Shown: positions 12,359 through 23,685 of the stretch, piece by piece
Layout: every line of letters begins with the position of its first letter
How positions within the stretch are numbered: the stretch's first letter is position 1
Origin: Sycobia sp. Sy_11
Lineage: Eukaryota > Arthropoda > Insecta > Hymenoptera > Epichrysomallidae
Direction of reading: 5' to 3'
Assembly (NCBI GenBank): GCA_018907035.1
Contig: JACCIC010000021.1
Coordinates: forward strand, 3,729,001-3,793,000
DNA length: 64,000 bases
Notes under the pieces: model-generated
What the model was told of the DNA's origin: nothing
Database searches by the model: none
What the model saw: the letters and a program-made list of their open reading frames with translations, nothing else
Position numbers and translations under genes: made by a program

Positions 12359-12995
12359 GACATAAAGCGAGTGAACGAGAGCATCGACAAAGCCACGTGC
12401 GTGGTTTCGCCGGAGTACCCAGTCATCATCTGCGGAGGCTCGCACGCGCGCGCCCCGCGAGCGAATCGAAGTTCAGTCTTTTAAGACGTGCGCGATAAGA
12501 CCGAACGAAAAATTCGCGAGGAAACTTCCCAAAACTCCGAGTCTCTCTTTCTCCCTCTATCCGTCCACCTCCCTCGTGCATTATCGACAAGGGCGCGAGT
12601 AAAAAAAAAAAAAAAAAAAAAAAGAAACCTTATCTGAAGAGCCGCGCGTCGGGCGCCCGCGTCCTCACGCTCTGACTTCTGCGCGCCGAATGCACCGGGG
12701 AGCCGTCCTCCGGCCGCGCGCTCCGTCCATCCCCGCCCGACGAAGCAGCGGCGCGCCCCGTTATCGGCGCGCGCCGAGAGACGCGCAGAGCGCGCGGACG
12801 CGACGAATCGCATGTATGCGGCGCACGTGAAGTCGCTCTCGATCGCCCAACTCGTACGCAGCGGTGCTCGCTCGCCATCGTGTGTGCGCGCAGGCGCGCG
12901 CGTGTGTGTAAATAATAGCCGGTGTGCGTGGGTGCATGTGTCTTTCAACTCTAGGATTTTTATTAGGATCCTCGGTTCGTAGATCCGTTCTCCTC

Positions 12996-13032
<37 letters not shown>

Positions 13033-13129
13033 TCAAAAACGGTACGTAATATGGCATAACGCTAGATACGACTTCCTCCGGCTGCGAGCGAATCGTCGTC
13101 GCCCCGTTAAAAAGCCCGCTAATATAAAT

Positions 13130-13170
13130 AATAACACACACACACACACATACACATACACATACACACA
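13130..13170. repeat. (CA)n microsatellite
   Basis: A CA array with interspersed TA units in the hydrolase upstream region. Confidence 0.9.
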
Positions 13171-13850
13171 CGCGCATATACTCCTCGCGAATCCTCGCCG
13201 ATCGTGGGAGCGATCGCGATGGCGATTCGACATTGATAGAGAAGCCCCCCCCCCCCGAGCATCGCCGTTGCGTAAAACGATGAATAATCCAGACTGGACG
13301 TAGAGACGGGGCATCTTCGGAGACGCGCGCGGCGCTCCGCGGATCTCATTATGCAAGATCGGCATCGGCGCCGCGGCTTTTTTTTCGCACGTCCGGCGCT
13401 ATAGTGTAGCGATCGGTGTGTAAGATACCTATATATATATATATATATAGAGACTCATCCCGCGTTGTGACGCTCGCGCTCGATGTATATGTACAGGCGC
13501 GAGATTATTAACGCCCAATCATTATTAACATCAGTGCGCTCTGCTCCTGTCTCTCTCTCTCTCTCTCTCTCTCTCCCTGATGTCTTTCTATCTATCTCTC
13601 GCTCTCTCGCAAAACGCGCGATGATCGACACGAACGCGCGGCGGGCCGCTGATGCCGCTCGCCAGCTCGCTTAACGCACTCCGGCAATTTTTCAAAGGAA
13701 AAAAACCGATAATATACATATATACATATCTATATATAAAGTATATATATATATATATATATATACATAAAAAAAGACGGTTACATATCACATACCTGTA
13801 TACCGCGTCGTGTATATATTCATATATACATAAACATACAAATACACATA

Positions 13851-14128
13851 ATGGCGCAGAAGAGCGTTGACACGAGGATCGTCCACGTGTCCATCTTCGA
13901 GTGCGTGCAGCTCTATTTTCTGGCCGTCGTCTACGGCTGGTATTTAATTGTGCGCCGATTGATGAAGTGGGCCTGGAATCCGAAGCAGTTCTTCATCATG
14001 CAGCAGCGGGACAAGCCGCCCGCCTGCCTCGTCGACGACACCTTCGGCAAGCACTCCTACGTCAAGCTCAAGGTAGCTATTGCTGTTATGATTATTATAG
14101 ACAGAGCGAGAGTGAAAGTAAGATAGAG

Positions 14129-14170
<42 letters not shown>

Positions 14171-14741
14171 CGAGTGAAACAGAAAGGAGGAAAAAGAGCG
14201 ATTATACATCTGACGTATGTTTCTTCTGCTAGATTATAGTTCCTATTTTAACAGTGAGACATCGACAGTTGTGCTCAATCTAATAAATAAGATTAAATCT
14301 ATAAAATCTACCTATATATACTACATTTATCTGTGAACTATCCACTGTTATCTTTTAAAGCTTTACGCGCTGAACATAGAATGAAATATATAACTGGCAT
14401 ATGCATTAATAAAATAAATAAAGTGAAAGTATGTAGTCATATATATTTATAATCGCATATCCTTTTCTTTTCTTTTTTTTTTTTACTAAAAAAAAAGCCA
14501 ATAAAATATTGAGATATTAATCGCTCATTCGATTATAATTATTATAAAACAAATAGCGCTAAAGTAAAAATAAATTTTACTGTCGAACCCTCAAACACGA
14601 TGGGGATTGACCTCTGCGATAACGGACATAATAAATCTTTAGCGCGAAATTTTTGCTTTATCAAGTATCGAACGATGATGACGTCTACTTACGCTTTTAA
14701 ATGCAATCAAATCGATACTTGTGCTGGAAGGTAATAATTTC

Positions 14742-14800
<59 letters not shown>

Positions 14801-15082
14801 GCTTGGAAAAACATATTTTGATACTCCCTATTACACAATTGTTATAATCATACACTACATTAACGAAAAAACATTTTCATAACCAAGTCTCTATATAGGG
14901 GATAACAACCGACATAATCGCATTTATTATTTAAGGTGGTTCCATCATGCGTCGGATTTTAAATAATCTTACTAAAAATGAAAAACAAATTACACGTTAT
15001 ATGCTAAATATTAAGCTTTCTAATATGCCAGCGAAAAAAAATCTTATGTATGTATATATGTATATATATATGTATATATATA

Positions 15083-15135
<53 letters not shown>

Positions 15136-16039
15136 CGAAAACTTTAAATTGTGTCTTATAGAAAAGCAGTAAAAAATTGTCGCACAATCGTATAGTCTTA
15201 TCAGACCTATAAAACTTATATGACATTAAAGATTCATTTATCAAGGATCATTTTAATGCCGAAGAAAAATAGTTGTTCAGTACACATACTGTTTAGAAAA
15301 ATATAAAGTTCAAGTTCGTTAAGATTATGATTTTGACAGTTCAAATCAGTTAATGAGGAGGCAAAATAATATGTTATATATGCATTATATCTTATCGTTC
15401 GAAATAAATCCAAATTTATGGAATATTTTTTTGGACGGGCGTACAAATCAAGCTGGGCCCATGTTTCATACGAACTTGGAGTCTATGTTCTATCGTCATT
15501 CTAGCATACACAAATTTTGTCCATAATCGACCGTAAAAATTATGATTCACCCTGAAAATCTATTCTTACGTGGTCATACTGTCGCAATATATTGTGGAAG
15601 AAGAAAATATACATTCTGTTTCAACGACGGCCTAAAAATTTTTATAATAAACGATTCATGTATTTTTTTTTATATTGTCAACGAATCGGAATCCGCTGGA
15701 AAGAACGTACCTTAAGCATTCCTGGCACAAAGAAATAAAAGTAAAATATTTTTCTTTATTTATTTATTTATTTATTTGTAATGAATCGATTACCATTTTT
15801 TTTTTATACCAAATATGCGAGTCGATGCATTGTTTCGGAATGTCTTTTCTTGTCTAATAACATCGATAATATTTCTAAGAACTGTACAATATTTTCGTTA
15901 CAGGGAATAAAATTTCATTATGTGGAAGCAGGGGACAAGCAAAATCCTCTTCTTTTGCTGTTGCACGGATTTCCAGACTGCTGGCTGTCGTGGCGCGAAC
16001 AAATCAAAGTTTTTTCCGAGCATTATAGGTAAGCTAGAG

Positions 16040-16095
<56 letters not shown>

Positions 16096-17874
16096 CATGT
16101 GTCCGTTTTCAGTTTAATATTTTCATGGAATAAAAAAAAGACAATTATTCCGGCGCGCAATTAATTAATTAAGAGATGCGTAAGAAATTTATTCGTATTT
16201 ATCAGTTATACTCCGCATTTGAAAAATGTTAAGTAATTGAATTCCGATAAATGAATGCGTTTTTTTGTCGTCGTTGCCACCACTGTTACTTAATTATACG
16301 AGGGACCGATAGAAAACCAGCCGATTATATTGAAATTTCCAACAAAAAAACAACAACAATGGCAACAGCAACAACAACAATAGCAAAACCCGTTAAATTA
16401 CTTTACGAAATTTAACGCTCGAAAGAATAAAAAAAAATAAATAAATAACACGCAAATATAATACGTATATCTCGTCAGTATACGGATACATAAAGCCATA
16501 TAACGATCTCTTCCATTGCAGAGTCGTGGCCTTAGATCTGAAAGGATTCGGCGATAGCGATAAGCCGCTGAACACGAGCTCTTACAAAATTGACATACTG
16601 ATCGACGAGCTGAAAAGGTTCATTTTTGCGCTCGGCGCGAAAAGCTGCAGCATCATCGGCCACGATCTAGGCGGCCTCCTCGGCTGGTACTTGACCGCCG
16701 TGCACGAGGACGTTATATGTAAATTCATCGTGATCGCCAGTCCCCATCCGAATCTCTACTGGAAAAGCATGTCCGGCGAGGCGATTTTCAGCAACAAGTA
16801 TTATTTAATTGATTATCCATTGTTTCGTCGCGATATACGATTCTCGCCGCTCTTCATTAATCTAATCAGATTGAAGATCGATCGTAAGCCTATTGTTACA
16901 ATCAATCGTCGGATGCCCGAACGAGGATCGAAGTCATTAAAAAGTGTCGCCAGCACTTGGATTTTTGCCATTGCAAAATTTTCACCGCGTGCGATATAAG
17001 AGCAATAGATGATCTATTTTCAGAGTAAATCGGTATTTAAAAGTAACAAATTTTACCCCATGATATATTTCGGTCATTAATTCTTGTCGTTTCAGTATAA
17101 TTAATTTCTAATTATAAAGCGAGAATCGTATAAAATCGTCGATATGTAGGGAATAAAGCTTAGACTTCGATTCTCTCTTTATATTATTTCAGATGGATGC
17201 ATTTCAGTAGGTTGCCATTTTTACCCGAGATCGACGTACTGAAAGAAGATCTGTCCGTGATAAATGACACGTATAAGCATTTGGGTATGAAGGAAAGAGA
17301 AAATGGAAATGACTATGTTGAAGCTTATAAATATGCTTTCAGTAGAAAAGGTTTGTATATATATATATATTTAAACTTCCAAAAAATTACGCGTGCAATT
17401 TTATTTCAATGTACGAAATACATAAATCTTTTTTATGATATGGAATGATTTCTATTCTGCAGCTTGAGGTGGAACTTAGATTTATAGCTTTGAAACGTAG
17501 CCGTAAGAGTAAAAAAAATTTATTGTTGGCAAAAAAAAGAAAAAAGGAGATCGATCGATGTATAACCTTTTCGTAAATATATTACAGCATTATACATATA
17601 TTTAAAAGCAAATTTAAGTAAAATATACTATAATTTTTTTACTGGATTGGACAAACGTTACAATAATTTTGTCCGTAATTTTCGATATTTAATATTTATT
17701 GACATTGAAGAAAGTGTCGGGTGAAATTGACGAAACATCGATACACTGTGTTGCAAATAATTGCTTTTGCAGTTTACGCCTCTGATTTTTTTCTTCGAGT
17801 GTTTCATACGATAAAATTGTTGTCATTATCTGTAATCGCATCAAAGGCAAATAAATAAAAGTGTGTTAAAACGT

Positions 17875-17929
<55 letters not shown>

Positions 17930-20568
17930 TTTTACTGATAGAGTTGAAGAGAGCAATAGAGTGAAAACATGTATTCGTCAATGTAACGATACGAAGCGAG
18001 TGCGATGATTACATACAAATGGACTGAACATAAAGTGTGTAATGCGTATAAACACTGTACGTCATATTGACGAAACAATGCATTTGATATATTAATAATA
18101 AAACTTTGTATCGATCAAATTATCGATCTATATTTACCGCTATAATTTCATAGATATATATATATGTATATATACATTTTTTGTTCTCTTGCGCGCGATG
18201 CTTATACAATTTTATTATTTGCCCGCTCGCTTTCGTTTGCACGCGAACGTGCCGCGCTAATATATTCATTGCATTACTTACGAAGCTCTCGTATATCTAA
18301 ACAAGAATCGTCATCATAATACCGGGCTCGGTATAATTTGTTTTTAACGATTTTCCTTTTCATTGTCGATTATTATTATCATTATCGTGACCATAACGAG
18401 CAGCGTCGCCTATGAACAATGTTCTTCGTCCATTTTTGTATACGAGTTTCATCTACGCTTAATGTACTACAGAGACACGAGACAAATAATGAAAATGAAT
18501 TTTCATCGAGATATTGCCAAACGTGTCAAATTCGGATACTTATCAAATTTCGGCAAAGGCAGAAATTTTGGAAAAGTCTCGAGAAGTTTGACAACAACGT
18601 TCGGCTTAGATTGGCAAAGTTTGGATAAGATCGGTAAAGTTTGACAAAGTTTATTTAGCAGCAATTAAAGAAGTTGAGAAAAAATTCTTTGTATATATGT
18701 TATAGAACTGAACTTCAAACGGACTTTTCTAGACTCTGTCCAAAAAATTACTAGATTTTGACTAGTGTTGTTAAACTGACAAAAATGTTCAGAGCTCGTC
18801 ACACATTGACAAGCTTTGCCAAGTATTCTCAAGACTTAATCAATCATAACCAAACTTATTACCTTATACGATTTGCATAACTTGTCGATCCATAAATGCT
18901 TTACCGAACTTTACCAGGCTTTGACAGATTTTTCAAGACTTTGCCAGACCGCCAAGCGCCCCGATTGACGACGACGTGTTCGGCAACCTTTGTCAAAGTC
19001 CTGGCAAAAATTTTAACAGCTTAATTTTTCCCACCAACCAGAGAATAATATAATGTTTTATTATATTTCCGCCTGTGTTTTAGAGGACTGGACCGGGCCG
19101 ATTAATTATTTCCGTAATTTACCTTACACCCGACTGTCAATGAGCAACAATCGGCAAATAACCACGAGGACCCTCTTGATAATAGGCAATTCCGATCCGT
19201 ACGTGTCGCTGGAAAATATCGTGCAGAGCAGCGAGTACGTCGAGCAGTTCAGCGTTAAAGTTGTGCCGGGCGCTGGCCATTTCCCGCATCAGGAAAAGCC
19301 AAATGTAGTGAACGAGTCGATACTCAAGTTTCTTATCGGTATGTATATAGAAAATAAAAAAAAAAAACGATTCTACATCATGAAAATGTTCTTAATCCTT
19401 TCACAATATCTTCTTCACGTTGTATACGCGCCTGTTAAAAGTGACTGACTAAAATTTCATGAAAATGCACTGAAGTTTTTCTTATTTGTTGGCATTGAAA
19501 TTCGTTTAATCGAGACACGAATGGTTCAATTTGGACTGAAATTTTATAATCTACGCTAATATATTTCAATGTAGGCTTGAAAGAAAATTTCATCGTCAGT
19601 GCAGAAAAATGTACCAATCCTCGCGGAAATTTTATAAAAGTGCAATAAAGCTTCTATCATGTCTTATCTGTTAAAAATTCTTATTGAAATTATAAATTTT
19701 ATTGAGCTCATTATTAACATATACACGCACGCTATACCTTCATGCAAATCATGCATAATAAATGCGTCAATGATAGTCTACACATTCGCGTACAATGTTA
19801 TAATTAGGAAGTCTTCAATGGGCTTAAATACTAAAAAAGGTCATTTTTGCCACTCGCAAGAATATAAATAATACTTCTTCAATTAATTAAAGTAAATCCT
19901 TATTAATGAAATTTTGATATGAAATCGGCTTAAAATTACATAAATTAAAAAGATGTTAATAAAAAAAAAGACCTTCATTAACTTATATTATTGATTTTAC
20001 AAATAAATAAAGTAGGTTCTATTCGCTACCAGTAATGGACATAAGTATAGGATATCAAGCAATAATAAATTATATATTACACACATATTCAACAACAGTA
20101 TTAATCCGAACTATCAGTGCATATTTATAAGTTTTATATAAACTGCATCAAAATTTCAGTGATCTTCGTGGATATTTCATGCACTACGAATTGCAAGGAA
20201 AAATTCATGGGATATTTCATGAATATCGATTAACATATGGCTTAAAATGAAAATTCATAAATCTGTTCCAAAATGAAATTTTATTGTCGAAAATTTGAAA
20301 ATTCAGAGCTTTACTTTTTAACAATGTGTCTATATATATACATTGATTACACGTGCATCAATAAAATTAATTTTTCCTACTTTGAATTAAAGGCAATCCG
20401 ATCGCGGAGAAAACACCGACGAAAAGCATCGTGTCCTCGTGGCTGGGATCGTTGAGCACCACTGTGAAATACGGAAATCAGGTGTTCGACGCGGTACAGA
20501 AGCGAACCAACGGGGTCGTCAACAGCCTGCCGAGCAAAGCCCTCTACTTGGGACAGACGAGCTCGTAA
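13851..20568 (+). CDS. EPHX4: Epoxide hydrolase 4-like alpha/beta hydrolase
   Basis: Coding exons are 13851-14072, 15904-16028, 16522-16797, 17193-17350, 19084-19338 and 20393-20568. All introns are GT-AG, frame is kept throughout, and the product is 403 aa. The protein is expected to hydrolyse epoxides through a covalent aspartyl-ester intermediate and to sit on the ER membrane through an N-terminal hydrophobic segment (about residues 20-37). Visible signatures are the oxyanion-hole HGFP (95-98), GFGDSDKP (124-131), nucleophile Asp164 in GHDLGG, lid Tyr269 in GPINYFRN, acid Asp298 in GNSDPY and base His326 in GAGHFPHQE, so the catalytic set looks complete. The order matches the EPHX3/EPHX4 (ABHD9/ABHD7) group, not the insect juvenile-hormone epoxide hydrolases, which are EPHX1-like. 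Residues 347-403, encoded by the last exon, are a serine/threonine- and lysine-containing tail beyond the hydrolase fold. Exons are very CpG-rich. The natural substrate is unknown. Confidence 0.93.
14132..14167. repeat. (GA)n microsatellite in hydrolase intron 1
   Basis: About 18 GA units starting 60 bp after the exon 1 donor. Confidence 0.95.
14748..14797. repeat. (TA)n microsatellite in hydrolase intron 1
   Basis: About 25 TA units. Confidence 0.95.
15051..15132. repeat. (TA)n/(TATG) microsatellite in hydrolase intron 1
   Basis: An impure TA array of about 80 bp, with several TG interruptions on its left side. Confidence 0.95.
16042..16089. repeat. (TA)n microsatellite just after the exon 2 donor
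   Basis: About 24 TA units beginning 13 bp downstream of the GTAAGC donor at 16,029. Confidence 0.95.
17879..17926. repeat. (TA)n microsatellite in hydrolase intron 4
   Basis: About 24 TA units. Confidence 0.95.
18515..19015. repeat. Degenerate array of TTTGACAAAGT-type motifs in both orientations
   Basis: The 5' part carries repeated direct motifs (TTGGCAAAGTTTGG, GTAAAGTTTGACAAAGTTT). The 3' part carries the same motif inverted (AAGCTTTGCCAAGT, CTTTACCGAACTTTACCAGG, CTTTGCCAGAC, CTTTGTCAAAGTCC). The whole interval sits in the last 570 bp of hydrolase intron 4. It looks like an old foldback or satellite-like element. It is not coding. Confidence 0.55.
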
Positions 20569-21408
20569 GGAACGTCGGAATTGCGCGCATTGACGCGCGA
20601 ATCGATGAAAAAGCAATTTTGTTTCTATATAGATGTGATATATAAACCGATACGCGTCATGGCATGTGTATCTTAAAGACTTGACGATATGCTTGGATTT
20701 ACAATGTGAGTAAACGTGCGTTTAGGAAAAAAAAAACAAAGATAACTAAAGGCGAAGAGTTATTTTGTTTAAAAACAAATAGAAGAATATAAGAAATCAT
20801 TTGGTTGGAATAAAAGTAGGAACAACTAGTTTTTTTTTAAATATATATATATGTCAACGGTGAATTTTGTGATCATATTTAATATATATATATATATACA
20901 ATAATATTGTACAAAGACTATTCGAAATATAAATGCGTGTATTTTAAATTAAATTGTAATTGTAACTTAACAACGTATAGTATATATAATAATTATCTTT
21001 ACTATTTTAAACATCAGCGCCGTCGTAACGTTAGATACATACAATACGATAAAATCATCTAATAGTTTTCGAAATATCTAAGCGATTTTAAAATTTATTT
21101 CTTTCTTTTACATAAACATAGTTTATAAAAAGCACTATATTCTTCTTAGCTTCTCTCGAACGGTAAAAAGAGTTCAAATGAATATAATGATAAAGTAAAT
21201 ATTAAATACTATTTATATAATGTGTGATATGAAATAAATGTATAGATTTATATAAAATATTATCAGTCTCGACTAACCTCGATAAATAACATTTACAATT
21301 GCGCACCACTGTCGCAACAAAAAAAAATTTATAACGTGTCCAGTGTACGATACGTGTCTATAAAAAATTTTGTAAAAAAAGAAAATTTGCGACTCCTAGC
21401 GTTAATTT
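20569..21408. other. Convergent intergenic region (two 3' untranslated regions)
   Basis: The hydrolase and transporter genes converge here with 840 bp between stop codons. A canonical AATAAA for the hydrolase lies at 20,809-20,814, about 240 bp after its stop. A TTTATT (AATAAA on the minus strand) for the transporter lies at about 21,094-21,099, about 310 bp after its stop. The two putative 3' ends therefore do not overlap. No other gene is seen. Confidence 0.6.
20809..20814 (+). terminator. Poly(A) signal AATAAA, hydrolase gene
   Basis: First canonical hexamer downstream of the stop codon at 20,566-20,568. Confidence 0.55.
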
Positions 21409-21458
21409 TTAAGCTTTACTTTTCTTCGCTGACTTCCTGAAAAATAAATAATTTTAAG

Positions 21459-21499
<41 letters not shown>

Positions 21500-23643
21500 T
21501 ATATTCTATGTTATATTATAAATTATTAAAGTAAATTATACGCTCGTAGCAATCATAATTAACATACTTTCCAAAATTTTCTCCATCCTCTATCGTCTCT
21601 GGCAATTCACAATTCATGGTTTCGGGCAAAAGTAGACACAGACAGGCTCCGATTATTGGCCCGATGCCAAACAGAAGTGGTGGTAGCCAAGGCTGTACGT
21701 TTCCCTGAAATGTTTGAACGTTAAAACATTGAATTAAAAAACAAAAATCATTCGTTCCTTATTGTTACCTAATAAAGTATATCGATATATTTTATGTATA
21801 GCTGTCAATCAGAAAACATAAAACAAATGGAAAAATATTTAATCTGGTAACAAATATATATTTAATGCAAAATTAATACGTTTTTCATTTTTATTATTTT
21901 TAATTCATAATTTGGATAAAATAGTTAGTAAAGTATATTTGTTACTTTAATCCGAATGTTCAAGCTGTATTACGAAGAGCATAATTATGTATTTACTTTA
22001 TATTATAAGATTTTACATATTATTTATGAAACGAACACGTATTTGGATATTTTTAAGATTTACTGCTCATTAATTTATTATTATTATATATATGCATATA
22101 TTATATACCGTAAAGCTATAACACAGATTTACAAAAATAAATTTCTGCAAATCACACCGAAAGCTCATCCCACTGTTTTTCAATTAGCTCAAACTGAATT
22201 TAAATCCGATTAGGTCTGTTAACCCTTAACGCTGTGTCAGACCCAATGCCATATGAAGATAAAAAATTTACGTTTTGAAATTACGTATTCTATACTGACT
22301 TTAATTTGACTGCAATAAAATTAGCGTTCAAAATGTATCAAAATTTAAGCAAAATAATTGACTTTCAAATAGAGAATATACGTATTTCAAACAATTATTG
22401 ACGGTCTCCAAAAATTGGCCTTCAAACTTAAAATTCATAATGTACGGCATGTAGAACTTTTTCTCGATTAAATGTTAATCTATAGAGTTTCTCCCCGTCA
22501 TTATCTGATGAGGAGCCGTAGCGAGCTCGAAACGTTGGACAACCTCGGCAGGTCTTCATTTAGGTAAAGGTGGTGGAGACAGTCAGATTGCACTTTACAC
22601 TTTAAAGAATTTTTTTCAGCTAATATTTTTTTATTTCACATTAGTCTACGGGGTGATTTTAAACAAGAAGAGTCCGACTGTCATTATAATTTTCAATTAA
22701 TTATATATTTATATGCATTAGTATTGATATAAATATATATTGATATGAGTATGTATCTTTTTTAATTTATTTAATTGGACTGTAAGACCAATAGAAATAT
22801 GTATTAATTCATCTATAGAGTAATCTAAAAATCATATTTTTTGAATGTATTCTTTAAACATTAATGACTTATGATGAAATATAAAGCTTAATTTTTAGAT
22901 TTCAGTTTCTATTATTAATACTCCAAAGAATTTTAAATACCACGAAACGATCGAATTCTGAACTCTTGAATTTCATATTGGTAATGAGAAATTCAAAAAT
23001 CCAACCAAAAAAGCTATAAGTTTAAATATCCCAGATATCTGATAATGAATCATTCTCTATTGAATCTGACGCGATACAGATTAACAGACGCCTCGAATCC
23101 AATTTCATCAAATCGAAAAATATATATAAAATCTTTGCTCACAAAACTTTGGTTACCAGTTTATAAAAACTTCTTCTTTTTTTTTGTAAACCTGAATGTG
23201 TAATTGACAAAACTTGAGCTGATCTACATTACTATGGATAGAATTTTTGCATAAAAGACAAAAAAAAACTATTTTTAGGAAATCAATCAATAAATATATG
23301 ATTTTAAATAACTTTTTATATTTCACAGTAGACATAAGAGTGAAAAAAAATCGTTTCCATAAACAAAAAAAAAGATTTACTCGATACAAGATAAGTTTAT
23401 TGAAATCCAAATTCATTTATCTTTAATTTAATGAATATTTTGCTTAATTCAAGAAAACGTTTTACTTGCGACAACTCCAACAAAAACTTACTTGATAATA
23501 AAAAAAATTTTTCAGCGAATAAATATTTAATCCAAAGGATGAAAAAAAGGAAAATAAACAAAAATAATAATCTACGTAATAACAATAATAATAATACCAT
23601 GTGTTATATAAATAGCAAATCTTTCTTTTACAATCAACATATC

Positions 23644-23685
<42 letters not shown>

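Larger units (their letters stand above)
11890..13680 (+). promoter_or_regulatory. CpG-rich upstream region of the epoxide hydrolase gene
   Basis: This GC- and CpG-rich interval directly precedes the hydrolase start codon at 13,851. It is punctuated by TC, GA, CA and poly-A tracts. Its position and base composition fit a promoter plus 5' untranslated exon. TCAGTC at 12,473-12,478 matches the arthropod initiator consensus TCAGTY and is a candidate start site, but there is no TATA box at -30 and the match is short. No open frame here resembles a known protein. The assignment is inference. Confidence 0.4.

Noticed and set aside
12481..13177. Arginine-rich frames of up to 172 codons upstream of the hydrolase
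   Set aside because: GC-rich DNA has few stops; frames overlap on the same strand, contain microsatellite translations and match no family I recognise.
13597..13620. Possible CRISPR-like or tandem array in TC-rich DNA
   Set aside because: It is a simple dinucleotide microsatellite with CT-rich flanks, and the window is eukaryotic.
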